The notes below the pieces were generated by a model. It was given only the letters and a program-made list of their open reading frames with translations, ran no database searches and was not told the origin of the DNA. Positions 17,170 to 27,958 of a stretch of 64,000 nucleotides of DNA are shown piece by piece. Position 1 is the first letter of the stretch. Each line of letters opens with the position of its first letter. The stretch comes from a virus: the IMG/VR virus record IMGVR_UViG_3300035665_000002, positions 62,001 through 126,000 of that record; one strand, written 5' to 3'. Position numbers and translations under genes: made by a program.

Positions 17170-20139
17170 GAACATTGCCCTGACTATTTCACCTAGCATA
17201 ATAGCGTCAGGAAATGCACGATGTCTACCAACTGTCTCTACCAAGCCCACAAAAGAGCCATATACCGCATCTAAAGTAGCCATTTTTGAGTCCGACGCGA
17301 ACGTTCCTTTTTTTATAATACGCGTTGAAAGCTCAGCTGCAACGTCTAGCGTAGATAAACTTTCGCACATCCAATTTACATCCATTGACGCTGAATAGTA
17401 CAATATTTTTGGTGGTCGCTGTATTTGTCCAACGGTCTCCATAAGGCGCAATAACATGTCATCTGACGATATGGCTATTTTTGTGAACGCTTCCTGTGTA
17501 AGACCCATTCCAGTTATCCTACCAATGTCTGGTAAGCATTTAGAAAGTATCGGTGACACAAGCGATCTAAAGGGATTTTCGATACACAATAATCCAATTT
17601 CATAGAGATCAGTTCCGTTAATAAACTCGGTATCTACCGCGTACGAATTCTCCGGAGGACGTCGTTCGATACCGAGATATTTGTCTTTGAACAAGGTTTT
17701 CACCGAATATAATTGTATGCGTCGAAGGTTGTCTAAGTGATACCATAATAATTCGTGAAAACCATCGTACATCGCAACAGTACCAGATTGAGGATCGATA
17801 TTTATAACGGGAACTTTCAGGCCTTTAGAACCCCAAATGCATGCACCGTTGTAGAGCGCAAACCACGGATTAGTACCAACATTTACGAATACTTCAACGG
17901 TCTTCTGGTCAGTGACAACTTTAGCTACAAAATCTGGGTGAACGCTGTAACATTCGTCAAAAGATGCGTTGTGAATATGTCTAGGTATACATAGCATCTG
18001 GCGACACAGATTCAGCGTCACTGCGTCCTGATGTTCAAGTACCTTCGCGATCATTTCTGAAGCAGCATTTAGAAGGCGCTGAGCGTTCGTCGACGTTTCT
18101 GGAGTACCGGGTTCAAAACGTTGATTCGCATACCAGTAAAATGCGGCACGAGGGTCATCGTTTGGCGGTGGTATCATTGACCATCGTTTTTCAGCGACAT
18201 CACACACTCTTTGACCGGACGACAAGATCATGCGTCCACACGAAGCTAAGCCTCGAGCATGAGCGACACTCGGACTCAACATTGACTGTGACACAAGATT
18301 CTCACCAGGATCGCGCAAAACAGGTGGTTTACCACTAACGCTCATGACATCGTAAAGTGTCGATTTTTGTAGGGTTTTTGATGCCACTACGTATGCAGTG
18401 AGTTTAATGGCGTTAAGTTCGAGATATGTAAGAGGTTCGCCGTTGTTAAACAGAAACTCAGGTGTCGTTACCACAGGAAGGTTTGGACTGTATTTATCAG
18501 GTACTTTGTACTCTGTGACATTTGTATGCATTTGTACGGTTCCTGGATCAACATCGACACACAGTTCAGCGCGATCGATGATGTACGTCAACGATACCTT
18601 TGCACGGGAATTTGCCACAAACGCTAGCGATCTACCAGTATCATAAGAAATCTGGGGATATCTCGAAGGATAACCGGCAGCTCCAACGATATAAACATGT
18701 GAAAATTCCATGCCTGCACAAGAGTGAAACGTGGTTATTACAATACCATTTGCTTGATAGTTATCGTCTCCGTGCAAACATACGGGCGTCGATAATTTTC
18801 GCAGTTGTAAAATAATGGCATTAAGCTGTTGAGACACAACATTAGTGCGTCCATACGAAGGTGCAAGAATGCCAACTGAACGCGATGTTCTATAGTTTGC
18901 AGACATCTCTTCGGCTATTTTTTCGATGTCATCGATAGCGACAGCTTTTGCTACAGGATGATCGACATTTCGTGCATTTGCATCTATTTCGAGATCAACG
19001 TGTAGCGCCGGTCGCTTCTTGGAAATATTCATGACAAATTCAAGCATTTGTGGAGATGCAAATCTATATGACCGTTTAAGGCTATATAACAGCCAACCTT
19101 CACTCTTAGATGCTTCTGGGTTTTCGTACATCGTAACTAGCCATTTTCCAGCACCATTGACGATTGTCTGCTTTGGATCACAAAATATAGTTAGATTGCA
19201 TGTACGTGATCCATTGATGCCGGACCGTGTCATTCCTGTAACGACTGCTCGAATAAGCTCGATGCGATTGTCAGACATCATTTGACCCTCGTCGACAACG
19301 ATGTGATCAAATACGGGCGTTACCCCATTTTCAAGGAAAACGCTCAGCGGATCAGACAAGCGTGCATTCTGTATCGTAACACGAGCATTATTGATGATTG
19401 CTTCGAAATCAACAACACCACCATACGTACGCGCTCCACCGAGTATAGCTCTGGCCATTACATCGACAGTAGACAGTAATAATGGTGTCAATAATTTCGA
19501 TGATTTAGCCGACGTAAACGCATCGGCTGTGTAAAGATTCCCCAGATATGGGTCCGCTGAAATGCGGCGTCGAAGTGTCGTAAGAGCAGAGTTGGTATAT
19601 GATATTAAAAGTGCGCGTTTTCCAGTACGTAGAATCGCTTTACATAATTCTATCGCGGTGCACGTTTTTCCCGTTCCTGGACCAGCATTTACAACTGCTT
19701 TTGCTCCGGGAACATCGCTGAGTTTTGTAACTTGTTGCTGATCTGGAGTGAGTATTACTTTGCGTGGATATATTGAAATATTTCTACGTCTATAATAACT
19801 TATGAGTAACTTATGCACTCTTTCTGGATCACCTTTGCATGCACCACCGCGAAGTATACTTATCGGTATTAAACACTGATGTCCAGATTGTAGTGCAAGT
19901 GCCCTAGAAACAACCTTTGCATCGGGTAAATTAGCGTTTTCATCACGCCAATGTTCAGTCAACGTAGTAGCGATTTCATCCGATAATGACAGTGTTTTCC
20001 ATGCTGCTAATTCAGCATAGTCATTGTCTGTGAAACCTCCGTTTTTAGCAATCAAAGCATCGATTTCCGCATACGTCGTCGATGGTACTGAAAAACCCTT
20101 CCATGCAAGCATATACGCTTTCTCTAATACCGTTGACAT
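17155..20139 (-). CDS. UvrD/Rep-like SF1 helicase fused to DEDDh exonuclease
   Basis: A protein of 994 aa starting at TTATAAAATG. The Walker A motif NAGPGTGKT is at about 152-160, Walker B VVDEGQ at about 285, a QxxxxxRF-like SYRF segment follows, then TTFHSCAGMEFSHVYI and motif VI VANSRAK near 510. The C-terminal 170 residues carry the three Exo motifs of DEDDh 3'-5' exonucleases: VDTEF at about 833, SMDVNWM at about 917 and HRAFPDA at about 977. Helicase and trimming nuclease in one chain suggest work on replication forks or recombination ends. The middle (about 560-800) is unassigned. Confidence 0.8.
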   Translation of the reverse strand: MSTVLEKAYMLAWKGFSVPSTTYAEIDALIAKNGGFTDNDYAELAAWKTLSLSDEIATTLTEHWRDENANLPDAKVVSRALALQSGHQCLIPISILRGGACKGDPERVHKLLISYYRRRNISIYPRKVILTPDQQQVTKLSDVPGAKAVVNAGPGTGKTCTAIELCKAILRTGKRALLISYTNSALTTLRRRISADPYLGNLYTADAFTSAKSSKLLTPLLLSTVDVMARAILGGARTYGGVVDFEAIINNARVTIQNARLSDPLSVFLENGVTPVFDHIVVDEGQMMSDNRIELIRAVVTGMTRSGINGSRTCNLTIFCDPKQTIVNGAGKWLVTMYENPEASKSEGWLLYSLKRSYRFASPQMLEFVMNISKKRPALHVDLEIDANARNVDHPVAKAVAIDDIEKIAEEMSANYRTSRSVGILAPSYGRTNVVSQQLNAIILQLRKLSTPVCLHGDDNYQANGIVITTFHSCAGMEFSHVYIVGAAGYPSRYPQISYDTGRSLAFVANSRAKVSLTYIIDRAELCVDVDPGTVQMHTNVTEYKVPDKYSPNLPVVTTPEFLFNNGEPLTYLELNAIKLTAYVVASKTLQKSTLYDVMSVSGKPPVLRDPGENLVSQSMLSPSVAHARGLASCGRMILSSGQRVCDVAEKRWSMIPPPNDDPRAAFYWYANQRFEPGTPETSTNAQRLLNAASEMIAKVLEHQDAVTLNLCRQMLCIPRHIHNASFDECYSVHPDFVAKVVTDQKTVEVFVNVGTNPWFALYNGACIWGSKGLKVPVINIDPQSGTVAMYDGFHELLWYHLDNLRRIQLYSVKTLFKDKYLGIERRPPENSYAVDTEFINGTDLYEIGLLCIENPFRSLVSPILSKCLPDIGRITGMGLTQEAFTKIAISSDDMLLRLMETVGQIQRPPKILYYSASMDVNWMCESLSTLDVAAELSTRIIKKGTFASDSKMATLDAVYGSFVGLVETVGRHRAFPDAIMLGEIVRAMFSGVA

Positions 20140-20222
20140 TTTATAAAAAATTACTAATTTTATCAATAATGTAGTGTATTTTTGTTATTAATTATTATTT
20201 ATATTATAAATATATTTATAAA

Positions 20223-20237
20223 TATATCATTGATATA
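20223..20237. terminator. TATATCA-T-TGATATA palindrome
   Basis: Perfect 7-bp arms with a 1-nt centre, about 115 bases downstream of the 1830-aa gene (minus strand) and upstream of the helicase start. It has the same core as three other palindromes in the window. The rest of the gap (20140-20352) is AT-rich, then turns G/C-richer before the giant gene, with no ORF. Confidence 0.55.
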
Positions 20238-20352
20238 GTTTTTCAAAAAAAAAAGATTATATAAGACGGAGCTTACGCTCATGGAATGTAGTCGCAAAAA
20301 ATGACAATGTCACGCCAAACGGGGACCAGCGTCATTCCTCGCACCATCAGAC

Positions 20353-23300
20353 CTAACGTCGGCGATTTCTCTTCGGTTTAGGGGCGGGAGTCTCGCTTTT
20401 GACAACGTTATCTGCGACAGGCGCTGGAGGTTTAATCGAACGAGTCTTGGAAGTGTCAAAAGTAACATCAATATACACCTCCGCATCGTTAATTTTCTTT
20501 ATCACACCTCCAAGTCTAGATTCCGCAAGCTTTAGTAATGTATAAGAGCTGACTGTATAGATGTACGCAGGAACCGGAGCTCCAGGAATGGGCGCAGCAA
20601 ATGCTGATGGGCATGCAAATGCTTGCACAAATGTCGTATTTGGACGGTATTCAGCTACCAACAACGCCGAAGCGATACTCTTTGTATCAGTGTGAACGGG
20701 GCCAGTGCTCGACGTGAGATCAGCGCTCAATGCAACGACAGACCACTTGTCGCGCTTTAGCTTGTTTTCGGCATCAGTCAGTTGACGCTCAGACGCTGTG
20801 TAAACTGTCGCTGATTTCATGACATAGCTAGTGAAAAATCCTTTGCTTACGAGATCACTAAAATTCTGCGAAGCAACCTTTGTAGACTTCTTTGCGTCAA
20901 AACAGAAACTGTAATTTGTAGGAGAGAGCGTAGCAGAGCTCGAGACTTCAAATAGATATTTGTAGAAGTAACCAGTGCCAGAAATACCGTCTGGTCTAGC
21001 TTCTGTAAGTATTTTGGAAGTAGTAGTCAGGCCCGAGAATATACCGGTTGTTAATACGAAATTCATGCCATCATTGACTGGGTCAATGGCACGTCCGCCG
21101 AACATCTTGTTTTTGGTGTAAGTATCGTTGAGAACAACCATGTCGGTACCGTCATTGAACTTAGCTCCAGTGAGACCGATATTACTGAGATAATCCGAAA
21201 TTGAAACGGATGTAAGAAATTCCTTTTTCATGCTTACAGTGACATTGTGGGTTTCGCCAGAGCTACCGATTGGGTCACCGTACAGTTTATCGCCGCCGGT
21301 GATACCTAAGACTTTCTTATCCAATGAAAGAAGTTCGATATCTAACTTTGAACTGGTGTTGAACGGTTTAACTTCATCAAAAACCGTAGTCATGGCAATG
21401 TTACCGAGAATCTTCTTTTCGACAATATCGGAAGACACTGTGAAAAGTGGCATGAGCTGCAGAATAGGCTCTTTGCCTATATTTCCTTCGTCGATCGTAC
21501 CACTGTGATAAATAAGCACCGGAGACGTCTTGTTTGAGACATTCCTAGCCTCAATAAGAGCTGCTTGCAAACCGACGGCATTCGCCAAGAAACAGTGAAT
21601 TCCTAGTTCGCGAACTTCGTCCCCTGGAAAGAACGGACTTACAAGGATTGTTCGGTAACCCTCTGCGGCATATTTCATAGCAACCTTATACGCGGCTATC
21701 GCACAAGGTGCATCGCTCACCGACATGTTAGAAATTTCACTCGTGGACGTCAAAAACTTCGTAATATCAAATCCACAAAGTGCCGATTCGCTACTCGAAG
21801 AATACTTAATACCCCCAACACCAAGGGTCGTAAGATCTTTGTCATCTTTTCCGTATTTATAGTGAAGCGTAGCAGTGGTACCTGAGCCCTTCTTGTAAAA
21901 GATATTGGCAGGGCTCTTTAGCATCATGAAAGCCTCGGCAGCAATGCTATTCTTGTTATCGAAATCCATCGACATCCATGCGGGGAAAACATACTCGTAA
22001 TCGGATCCAAATGGATTAGACACAATGTTGGTCGGAGCTTTCGCGATAGGCAGATAACGACCGAAATTCGGCAATAGTGAAAAATACATATAACTATCAG
22101 TCGCAACAGGACTTGTGAGTGAAATGCCGAAACCGGGACTCGAGCTCCCTCCTGATACGATTAGTCTGACGTATTGCGGAAGGGATTCGTTCATGTAACC
22201 GAACTTGTTTTTGACGGCACTCAAAAGCGTTGTTACATCCACGGACGAGCCCATGTATTTAGGAGTCGTCCCACTATTCTGAAACTCAAAAAGCAGATAA
22301 TTCATCATTCCTGCAACTAGTGAATTCTTCGTAATTGACACTGTGCCTGACGAAATATCATATGCGGTCCCGGTACCCACGCTGATTCCTGTCAGTCTGT
22401 CAATACTTATGGTATAAGCCTTTGACGCATCATATACACGGAAAGGTACAATAAATTTTACACCATTCGCAACGTATGGCAGACCACGATTGGTTGACGT
22501 ACTGCTGCCGCGTGCTGCGTTATCGTTCGTAACGAGAATCTTAGCGCGGTTCGTGGCCGTCGCTATGCTCGTACTCACGGAGGAGGTAAGTTGGAATTCA
22601 ACGGTTAGGACGTCGGTACTACTGGCATTAAAGAGACTCATTCCCGATACCACATTTTTAGAGACAGTCGCCTTCGCGACGAAGACTGCCGTCGGAGTCG
22701 TACGCATATACAAGCCGCCGTTGGCGTGGCCAGCACCAAAAGACCCGAGACCAGCCGCCCAGGCGATCTGTGATATTAAGCTTGTGATGTTTTTGCCCGG
22801 CTCCCACGCAATGTCGGGCCCGTTATTTGACGTCGCTATAGAGCAGTCGGACAGAATAGAACTTGTTGGTCTATCGTCTATCACATAACGATGCGCATCG
22901 ATGTTATCGGTATTATCGTATATGATTCGATACTTAAATGATTCACAATTTCCTGCGGCCAAAAGTTTGCTAGTTTTAGACGTTGATGTAGCATTATAGT
23001 TAACGGTGACGGCTTCCATGCTTGTATTCTGCAACTGTACGAATAACAAGTCTCCGACGTTGTGTCTGTGAGGTAGCTTTATGGCCTCATCATCGGCAAC
23101 TTTATTCACGTATGCCACGAGATCATTGTCAGTAAGATCGGACGTTCTGAGCGGCAAAAACCTTTGTTTAAAAAACCTCCCAGAACTAAGCGCCCCAGTG
23201 AACACACTAGTCGTACATGGAGCGGTACTCGACGAAATAAATCCTCCGTACGTACGCGTGCCGAGAATGCCTAGGGCGTCGCCGGGCGTCCCCGGGGTAC

Positions 23301-25845
23301 CGGCGCTGCCGCCGCCGTAGATCCTTACCTCAGCGGTGGTCAACTTTATGAATTTGTCACTAGTGCCATATACCAACAAATCCGGCGAGTCAGTGGCATT
23401 GATCATTCCAGTGCTGCTAGCGTTAATACAGGTGTCCTCATTACTTGAGCCCGGAGTTGTGACGAATACCGATTGGTCCGTGTTAAAAAATACGACTCCC
23501 AGTGCGTGAGTACTAATAGTATCAGCGCTACTATTCGGACCTTTAATCCGGCCGCCAATTACGCACGCTCCAAGGTTATTGATCTTGACCTTAAGAATGC
23601 CAGCCGTCGACTCGACGGCCGTCATGAGGCTGGCGAACTTAAAGCTGAAGCTTTTCTCCAAAATAATGGGATAAACCAAATTCTTCCACATTGGAATACC
23701 GCCATTTCCAAATTTGATCTCAGTATCCTTGTTGCTGACAATTGAGATAGCATACGGATGATCATACATACCATAGTAATCTTCGGATGTCGGTTGTGCT
23801 CCCACGTTGTATTTTTTGCCCACGATAATCTCCGGGGGGGTTATCACATTCAGACTGAGAATGGTCGCCGGCGACACCGCCTCCGGATCTCCGGTATTTG
23901 TGCGCTTGATTCTGTAATATGTCGTTCCAAGCTTTACTACCATAATAGGCAATAGCCATTCCTGAAACGTATTTTTGATATTAAATAGCTCCGTGTCGTC
24001 AAAACTTATCTTATAGTCTCCCCTGCTACTAGTAGCAGTGGTATCGACTAGTGAGAAAGTGATATGTGGAGCGACTTCCAGTACGGAAATTTGCTTATTT
24101 ACGTCACGTTTATCCACATTAAAGACTTGAATAGAGGCGGTCTCGCTAATTCCGTACGGATTCGAGATCGTAGCATTGGTATTGTTAAGCCAATTTCGGT
24201 TGCCTTTTTTCATCTGTAATCCCGTATAAAGACCGGCGAAACCACCATTCAGATTCGTACCATCCATCGAGAAAAATTCCTGAAAAATGTTCATCCCGTC
24301 ACCGGCGTACATGGCTATAAAATAGTTATTCTTTGTCGGCGTTACAGTAAACTCGTATTTTTCTGTAATGTCTGACTTTTTGTACTCAAGAACACACTTG
24401 GTGATAGTCTTGACATCAGGGTATTTAGTCAGATCGATGGTATAAACATTTATATCATTCGTCGAGGAGCTATTCGCCCACGTCGCGTCTTGTAAAAATT
24501 CATGGGCTTCAAGATTCGTACTTACGCTTGGGCGTGCGCTAAAATCACGTGTTCCGATGATAAATTTTCCATCCTTAATACCTGGAACAATCGTTAAATT
24601 GGATCCTCCGTCGCCGCTAGCCAATATCGGAGGCATAAACGTATTCTCTTCGGTCTTAAGTAGATATCTACCTCCGGAGGTCAACGTTCCGATCCTGGGC
24701 CAGTACGTTATGGAATTTTTGACGACCAAAGTACCACTCACCGTTTCCGACACCGCGTCTGCGGAATCATTGCCGGAGAGATTGCCGTTGTACATTCCCA
24801 GGGTCGACGTCGCCACAGAGACGGTAGATCCTGCATTACCTAACAAAATACCCAAATTTATACAAACTTGATAAAACAGCCCGAGCTTTCTTCCAAACGC
24901 GCTAAATTGGTCTGACGCCGCGGCGGTCTCGAGGAAACTTTTCGTTGTTTCATCGCTAATAAGATTGTTTTTGAGATAATTAACAGCAGCGTTAAAATCG
25001 TCAACCAAGTTAGTACCGGTACCTGACGATATTTTAGTCGACCCGGTGCTCGAGACAATACTGTTCATGGTCGTCGAGGACGCGAAGGTGTTGCCCGACG
25101 AGTTGCCGTCCGAGCTTATAATCGTGGTCGATATTCTAATCAAGAACGTGCTTAGTGCGTTTTTTGACGTTTCGGCCACAAGACTGTCGGCTCCGTATGG
25201 GGTATATTTAGAGGTAACGTTAAATCCAGTACCAAGAGTTTCAGATTGTTCCTCAAGAAAGTCATCCTTAGGTCCGGCAGCGCGGGCAGGAAAGTTTTCC
25301 GAAATAACAGTCGTCAATGAGCCGTCAGCATCGATTGGACGCAGCTCTCCACCGATATTTCTGAGGCGCAAAATACCAGGCTCATTATTGATGATTATCT
25401 TCGATCCAATCACGTACTTGGTCTCAGACGTAGATGACCTGAAATCGTTTCCCTCATAATTGCTGACGATGAGATTAAAAACATTGCCGACGTTCAGGGT
25501 AAGTGACGTTATGGAGATCGAATAATCATAGCTAGTTGCAGTCGGATCATACGTAGCATGATAACTGTCGGCCGGCACTGCTGGTGTCATATGTGTCTTC
25601 GCGCGAACATAAACGTTAGGGGCCGAAGCAGTAGTATCTGTACCAGTGATAGTCAACCCAAGCTTACCAAGCCCGCCCAAAAACAGGTCCATCGATGTTA
25701 AATTTGATCCAATCGTCATCTCAGTGTCAACGTATTTGATCGATTTATCGTTTTCACCGTCATAACCGACACAAACAATAACGGGATTGTGTGGGCCCAT
25801 GGTATCGCCAATTGTAAAGTCGCGAGCATCCAAAACTTCAGTCAT
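20353..25845 (-). CDS. Giant beta-rich Ser/Thr/Gly protein, probable structural or surface protein
   Basis: A protein of 1830 aa starting at GATAAAATG. It is very rich in Ser, Thr, Gly and Asn, with alternating hydrophobic strands through most of its length and no signal peptide or membrane segment. A short alpha/beta stretch near residues 1370-1440 (MKYAAEGYRTILVSPFF) is the only part that departs from the beta pattern. The tail is basic and Pro-rich (APKPKRNRRR), suitable for nucleic-acid or capsid contact. Codons are more G/C-rich at third positions than in neighbouring enzymes, which may mean strong late expression. No named family is recognised. It is similar in size to the 2108-7576 protein, but no clear sequence match is visible. 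Confidence 0.8.
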   Translation of the reverse strand: MTEVLDARDFTIGDTMGPHNPVIVCVGYDGENDKSIKYVDTEMTIGSNLTSMDLFLGGLGKLGLTITGTDTTASAPNVYVRAKTHMTPAVPADSYHATYDPTATSYDYSISITSLTLNVGNVFNLIVSNYEGNDFRSSTSETKYVIGSKIIINNEPGILRLRNIGGELRPIDADGSLTTVISENFPARAAGPKDDFLEEQSETLGTGFNVTSKYTPYGADSLVAETSKNALSTFLIRISTTIISSDGNSSGNTFASSTTMNSIVSSTGSTKISSGTGTNLVDDFNAAVNYLKNNLISDETTKSFLETAAASDQFSAFGRKLGLFYQVCINLGILLGNAGSTVSVATSTLGMYNGNLSGNDSADAVSETVSGTLVVKNSITYWPRIGTLTSGGRYLLKTEENTFMPPILASGDGGSNLTIVPGIKDGKFIIGTRDFSARPSVSTNLEAHEFLQDATWANSSSTNDINVYTIDLTKYPDVKTITKCVLEYKKSDITEKYEFTVTPTKNNYFIAMYAGDGMNIFQEFFSMDGTNLNGGFAGLYTGLQMKKGNRNWLNNTNATISNPYGISETASIQVFNVDKRDVNKQISVLEVAPHITFSLVDTTATSSRGDYKISFDDTELFNIKNTFQEWLLPIMVVKLGTTYYRIKRTNTGDPEAVSPATILSLNVITPPEIIVGKKYNVGAQPTSEDYYGMYDHPYAISIVSNKDTEIKFGNGGIPMWKNLVYPIILEKSFSFKFASLMTAVESTAGILKVKINNLGACVIGGRIKGPNSSADTISTHALGVVFFNTDQSVFVTTPGSSNEDTCINASSTGMINATDSPDLLVYGTSDKFIKLTTAEVRIYGGGSAGTPGTPGDALGILGTRTYGGFISSSTAPCTTSVFTGALSSGRFFKQRFLPLRTSDLTDNDLVAYVNKVADDEAIKLPHRHNVGDLLFVQLQNTSMEAVTVNYNATSTSKTSKLLAAGNCESFKYRIIYDNTDNIDAHRYVIDDRPTSSILSDCSIATSNNGPDIAWEPGKNITSLISQIAWAAGLGSFGAGHANGGLYMRTTPTAVFVAKATVSKNVVSGMSLFNASSTDVLTVEFQLTSSVSTSIATATNRAKILVTNDNAARGSSTSTNRGLPYVANGVKFIVPFRVYDASKAYTISIDRLTGISVGTGTAYDISSGTVSITKNSLVAGMMNYLLFEFQNSGTTPKYMGSSVDVTTLLSAVKNKFGYMNESLPQYVRLIVSGGSSSPGFGISLTSPVATDSYMYFSLLPNFGRYLPIAKAPTNIVSNPFGSDYEYVFPAWMSMDFDNKNSIAAEAFMMLKSPANIFYKKGSGTTATLHYKYGKDDKDLTTLGVGGIKYSSSSESALCGFDITKFLTSTSEISNMSVSDAPCAIAAYKVAMKYAAEGYRTILVSPFFPGDEVRELGIHCFLANAVGLQAALIEARNVSNKTSPVLIYHSGTIDEGNIGKEPILQLMPLFTVSSDIVEKKILGNIAMTTVFDEVKPFNTSSKLDIELLSLDKKVLGITGGDKLYGDPIGSSGETHNVTVSMKKEFLTSVSISDYLSNIGLTGAKFNDGTDMVVLNDTYTKNKMFGGRAIDPVNDGMNFVLTTGIFSGLTTTSKILTEARPDGISGTGYFYKYLFEVSSSATLSPTNYSFCFDAKKSTKVASQNFSDLVSKGFFTSYVMKSATVYTASERQLTDAENKLKRDKWSVVALSADLTSSTGPVHTDTKSIASALLVAEYRPNTTFVQAFACPSAFAAPIPGAPVPAYIYTVSSYTLLKLAESRLGGVIKKINDAEVYIDVTFDTSKTRSIKPPAPVADNVVKSETPAPKPKRNRRR

Positions 25846-25951
25846 TTTATCAAATTTTTTTATTTTCGCACCGGCAAAAACGACATCAATATTTAATAAA
25901 TATGAGAATATGCGGCAATAACTTCATTTCGATAAAACCTTTCAATATAAA

Positions 25952-27958
25952 ATGTTTATGCTGCTTTTTTTCGTAGGTTTAGGTGTCTCACAGAGCCCAT
26001 GTAACGCTGGAATGTCGTGTGGTGGGTGCTCGGGTGTATATTGTTATGCACCTAGTGGAGACGGTATTTTTAGCCTCAGTGGATCACAAGACCGTGCTGG
26101 TATAGAATGTTATGGTAACCGTGCTGGAGCATATTCATGTAGATATTGTTCCGGTGACGTCATAATATCAAACTGCGTCTTAAATAATGTCACGCTTGAC
26201 AATCACGCCAACGGTAACAATTATACGATTACCATCATAAACAGCACTGTTGGTAAAATATCGACTGAAACGTCGAATACTGTTGCCGGTCGCAACGTTA
26301 CTGTTCGATTTGTAAACTCCACTGTAAATGTCGCTGAAACACAAAGCAATTTTGTCATCGACGCTATGAGCATCATTGGCACTATAAAACCAATGTTATA
26401 TGGTACCAATATTACTTTTCAAGGTCCAACGTCGATGACGAAATTAAACATTATTAACGAGCAATCTGGCATAAAAGTTAACAATGTTCCACGAGGAATT
26501 ATACTTAATATAACACGCAGTTCAATAGATATTTGCACATCAACATGCGCGACAACTTTTGGCATATTTAAACGTCCCCGAACATATACCATGTCGAAAA
26601 CATCCACGTCATCTATGTCAAAAACGTCTACGAAAACATCGACTTTATCGTCCACGAAAACATCTACCATGTCTATGTCAAAAACGCCCACACTATCCAT
26701 GTCGAAAACACCGACGTCATCTATGTCAAAAACATCTACGTTATCGTCTACGAAAACACCTACATTATCCATGTCGAAAACACCGACGTTATCGTCTACA
26801 AAAACACCTATATCATCTATATCAAAAACACCTACATCATCTATATCAAGAACACCTACGACGTCTATGTCATTAACACCATCAAAAACACCTACACCGT
26901 CAATGTCGAAAACGCCCACACTATTTGTGTCGAAAACATGGTCAAAAACACCTACAAAATTTATGTCATTAACACAATTAAAAACACCAACACCGTCAAT
27001 GTCGAAAACGTGGACAAAAACATCGACGTTGTCGTATACAAAAACACGGTCAAAATTGCGATCAAAAACACCGATCCATGTCGTTGAAGAACTTGTAGAT
27101 ATGCGAGCGGTAACACAAGTTAAAGATACGACGGCAAAGATTTTAACAACGGTTATACCCACGTCTACGGCACAGTCATCGAGGATCAGTGCAATTACTG
27201 GTTTTGTTTCGTGCAAAATAGATGAACCAGGAATACCGTCATATTTAGAATATCCATTACAATATCCTCGGTCCTATCCAGAAGTTACGCTAGTAGCATC
27301 GATGACTATATTAAGTATCCAAATAGCGGTCTTTGCGATGTCGAAAAAAGCCATCGATGTCCCTGTTTGTAAGTATGTGGCGCCAGTATTTCTGGCATAT
27401 TTTTTACCGACCATAGTTAGAGATTCTTTAAAGTTTAATAGCGTCGATTCAGTGACAATGACGCTATCGCTATTATTTGCCTTGGCGTCCATGGTTTTAG
27501 TAGTATTTTTTAATGGCTATTATTACTCAATATATTCATCTGGTATACGGCATAGTGATATTAAAATACTCCAATATACCACGATTATCGATATATCTCT
27601 AGGAACGCTTGCGGCAGCATTGGATGGTTTGCGTTCTGAAAACACATGTAAACCCTTTACATTTATACTACTTGCGATGTCTATATGTTATACAATATAT
27701 CATATATACTTGAGACCGTTTGAAGGTAAATTTGAAACATGGTCTACTATTTCTAAAACTATAGGTCAGTGCATGTTATCGTTGATAGCATGTATTATAG
27801 TATTTCTCGAAAAAGATTTGTCTTATCAACTTGAAATTGTAGGTACCGTCTTAATAGCTTACTTGCCAATAGAATTTGTCATAGTAAAGCTAATAGACCG
27901 TTTTTACATCGAAGATCTCCCACCAATTTTGAACATCGTTGATGACGACATACTATAG
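25952..27958 (+). CDS. Secreted Ser/Thr-repeat ectodomain plus seven-helix membrane protein
   Basis: A protein of 668 aa starting at AATATAAAATG. It opens with a signal peptide (MFMLLFFVGLGVSQS), then a Cys-rich segment with CGGCSGVYCY and CRYC, then a beta-helix-like region with many N-x-S/T sites. Residues about 208-372 are a mucin-like tract of SKTPT and SMSKTPT units. The last 230 residues hold about seven hydrophobic helices, from VTLVASMTILSIQIAVFAM to IVGTVLIAYLPIEFVIVKL. It is probably a glycosylated envelope protein exposing a stalk outside the membrane. Seven helices recall receptors, but no GPCR motif is seen. Confidence 0.8.
   Translation: MFMLLFFVGLGVSQSPCNAGMSCGGCSGVYCYAPSGDGIFSLSGSQDRAGIECYGNRAGAYSCRYCSGDVIISNCVLNNVTLDNHANGNNYTITIINSTVGKISTETSNTVAGRNVTVRFVNSTVNVAETQSNFVIDAMSIIGTIKPMLYGTNITFQGPTSMTKLNIINEQSGIKVNNVPRGIILNITRSSIDICTSTCATTFGIFKRPRTYTMSKTSTSSMSKTSTKTSTLSSTKTSTMSMSKTPTLSMSKTPTSSMSKTSTLSSTKTPTLSMSKTPTLSSTKTPISSISKTPTSSISRTPTTSMSLTPSKTPTPSMSKTPTLFVSKTWSKTPTKFMSLTQLKTPTPSMSKTWTKTSTLSYTKTRSKLRSKTPIHVVEELVDMRAVTQVKDTTAKILTTVIPTSTAQSSRISAITGFVSCKIDEPGIPSYLEYPLQYPRSYPEVTLVASMTILSIQIAVFAMSKKAIDVPVCKYVAPVFLAYFLPTIVRDSLKFNSVDSVTMTLSLLFALASMVLVVFFNGYYYSIYSSGIRHSDIKILQYTTIIDISLGTLAAALDGLRSENTCKPFTFILLAMSICYTIYHIYLRPFEGKFETWSTISKTIGQCMLSLIACIIVFLEKDLSYQLEIVGTVLIAYLPIEFVIVKLIDRFYIEDLPPILNIVDDDIL
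26585..27070. repeat. SKTPT-coding repeat array
   Basis: About 0.5 kb of degenerate 15-36-bp units such as TCAAAAACACCTAC and ATGTCGAAAACACC. Every unit keeps the reading frame and codes for Ser, Lys, Thr, Pro and Met. Unit lengths vary by multiples of three, as expected for slippage under selection for frame. Confidence 0.85.

Noticed and set aside
26585-27070. Regular repeats considered as a CRISPR-like array
   Set aside because: Units are in-frame coding repeats without unique spacers, inside a clear ORF.
26419-27216. 265-codon minus-strand frame rich in Val, Asp and Gly opposite the 7TM gene
   Set aside because: It is the antisense of the SKTPT repeats and has no promoter box; the plus-strand protein has signal peptide and membrane helices.
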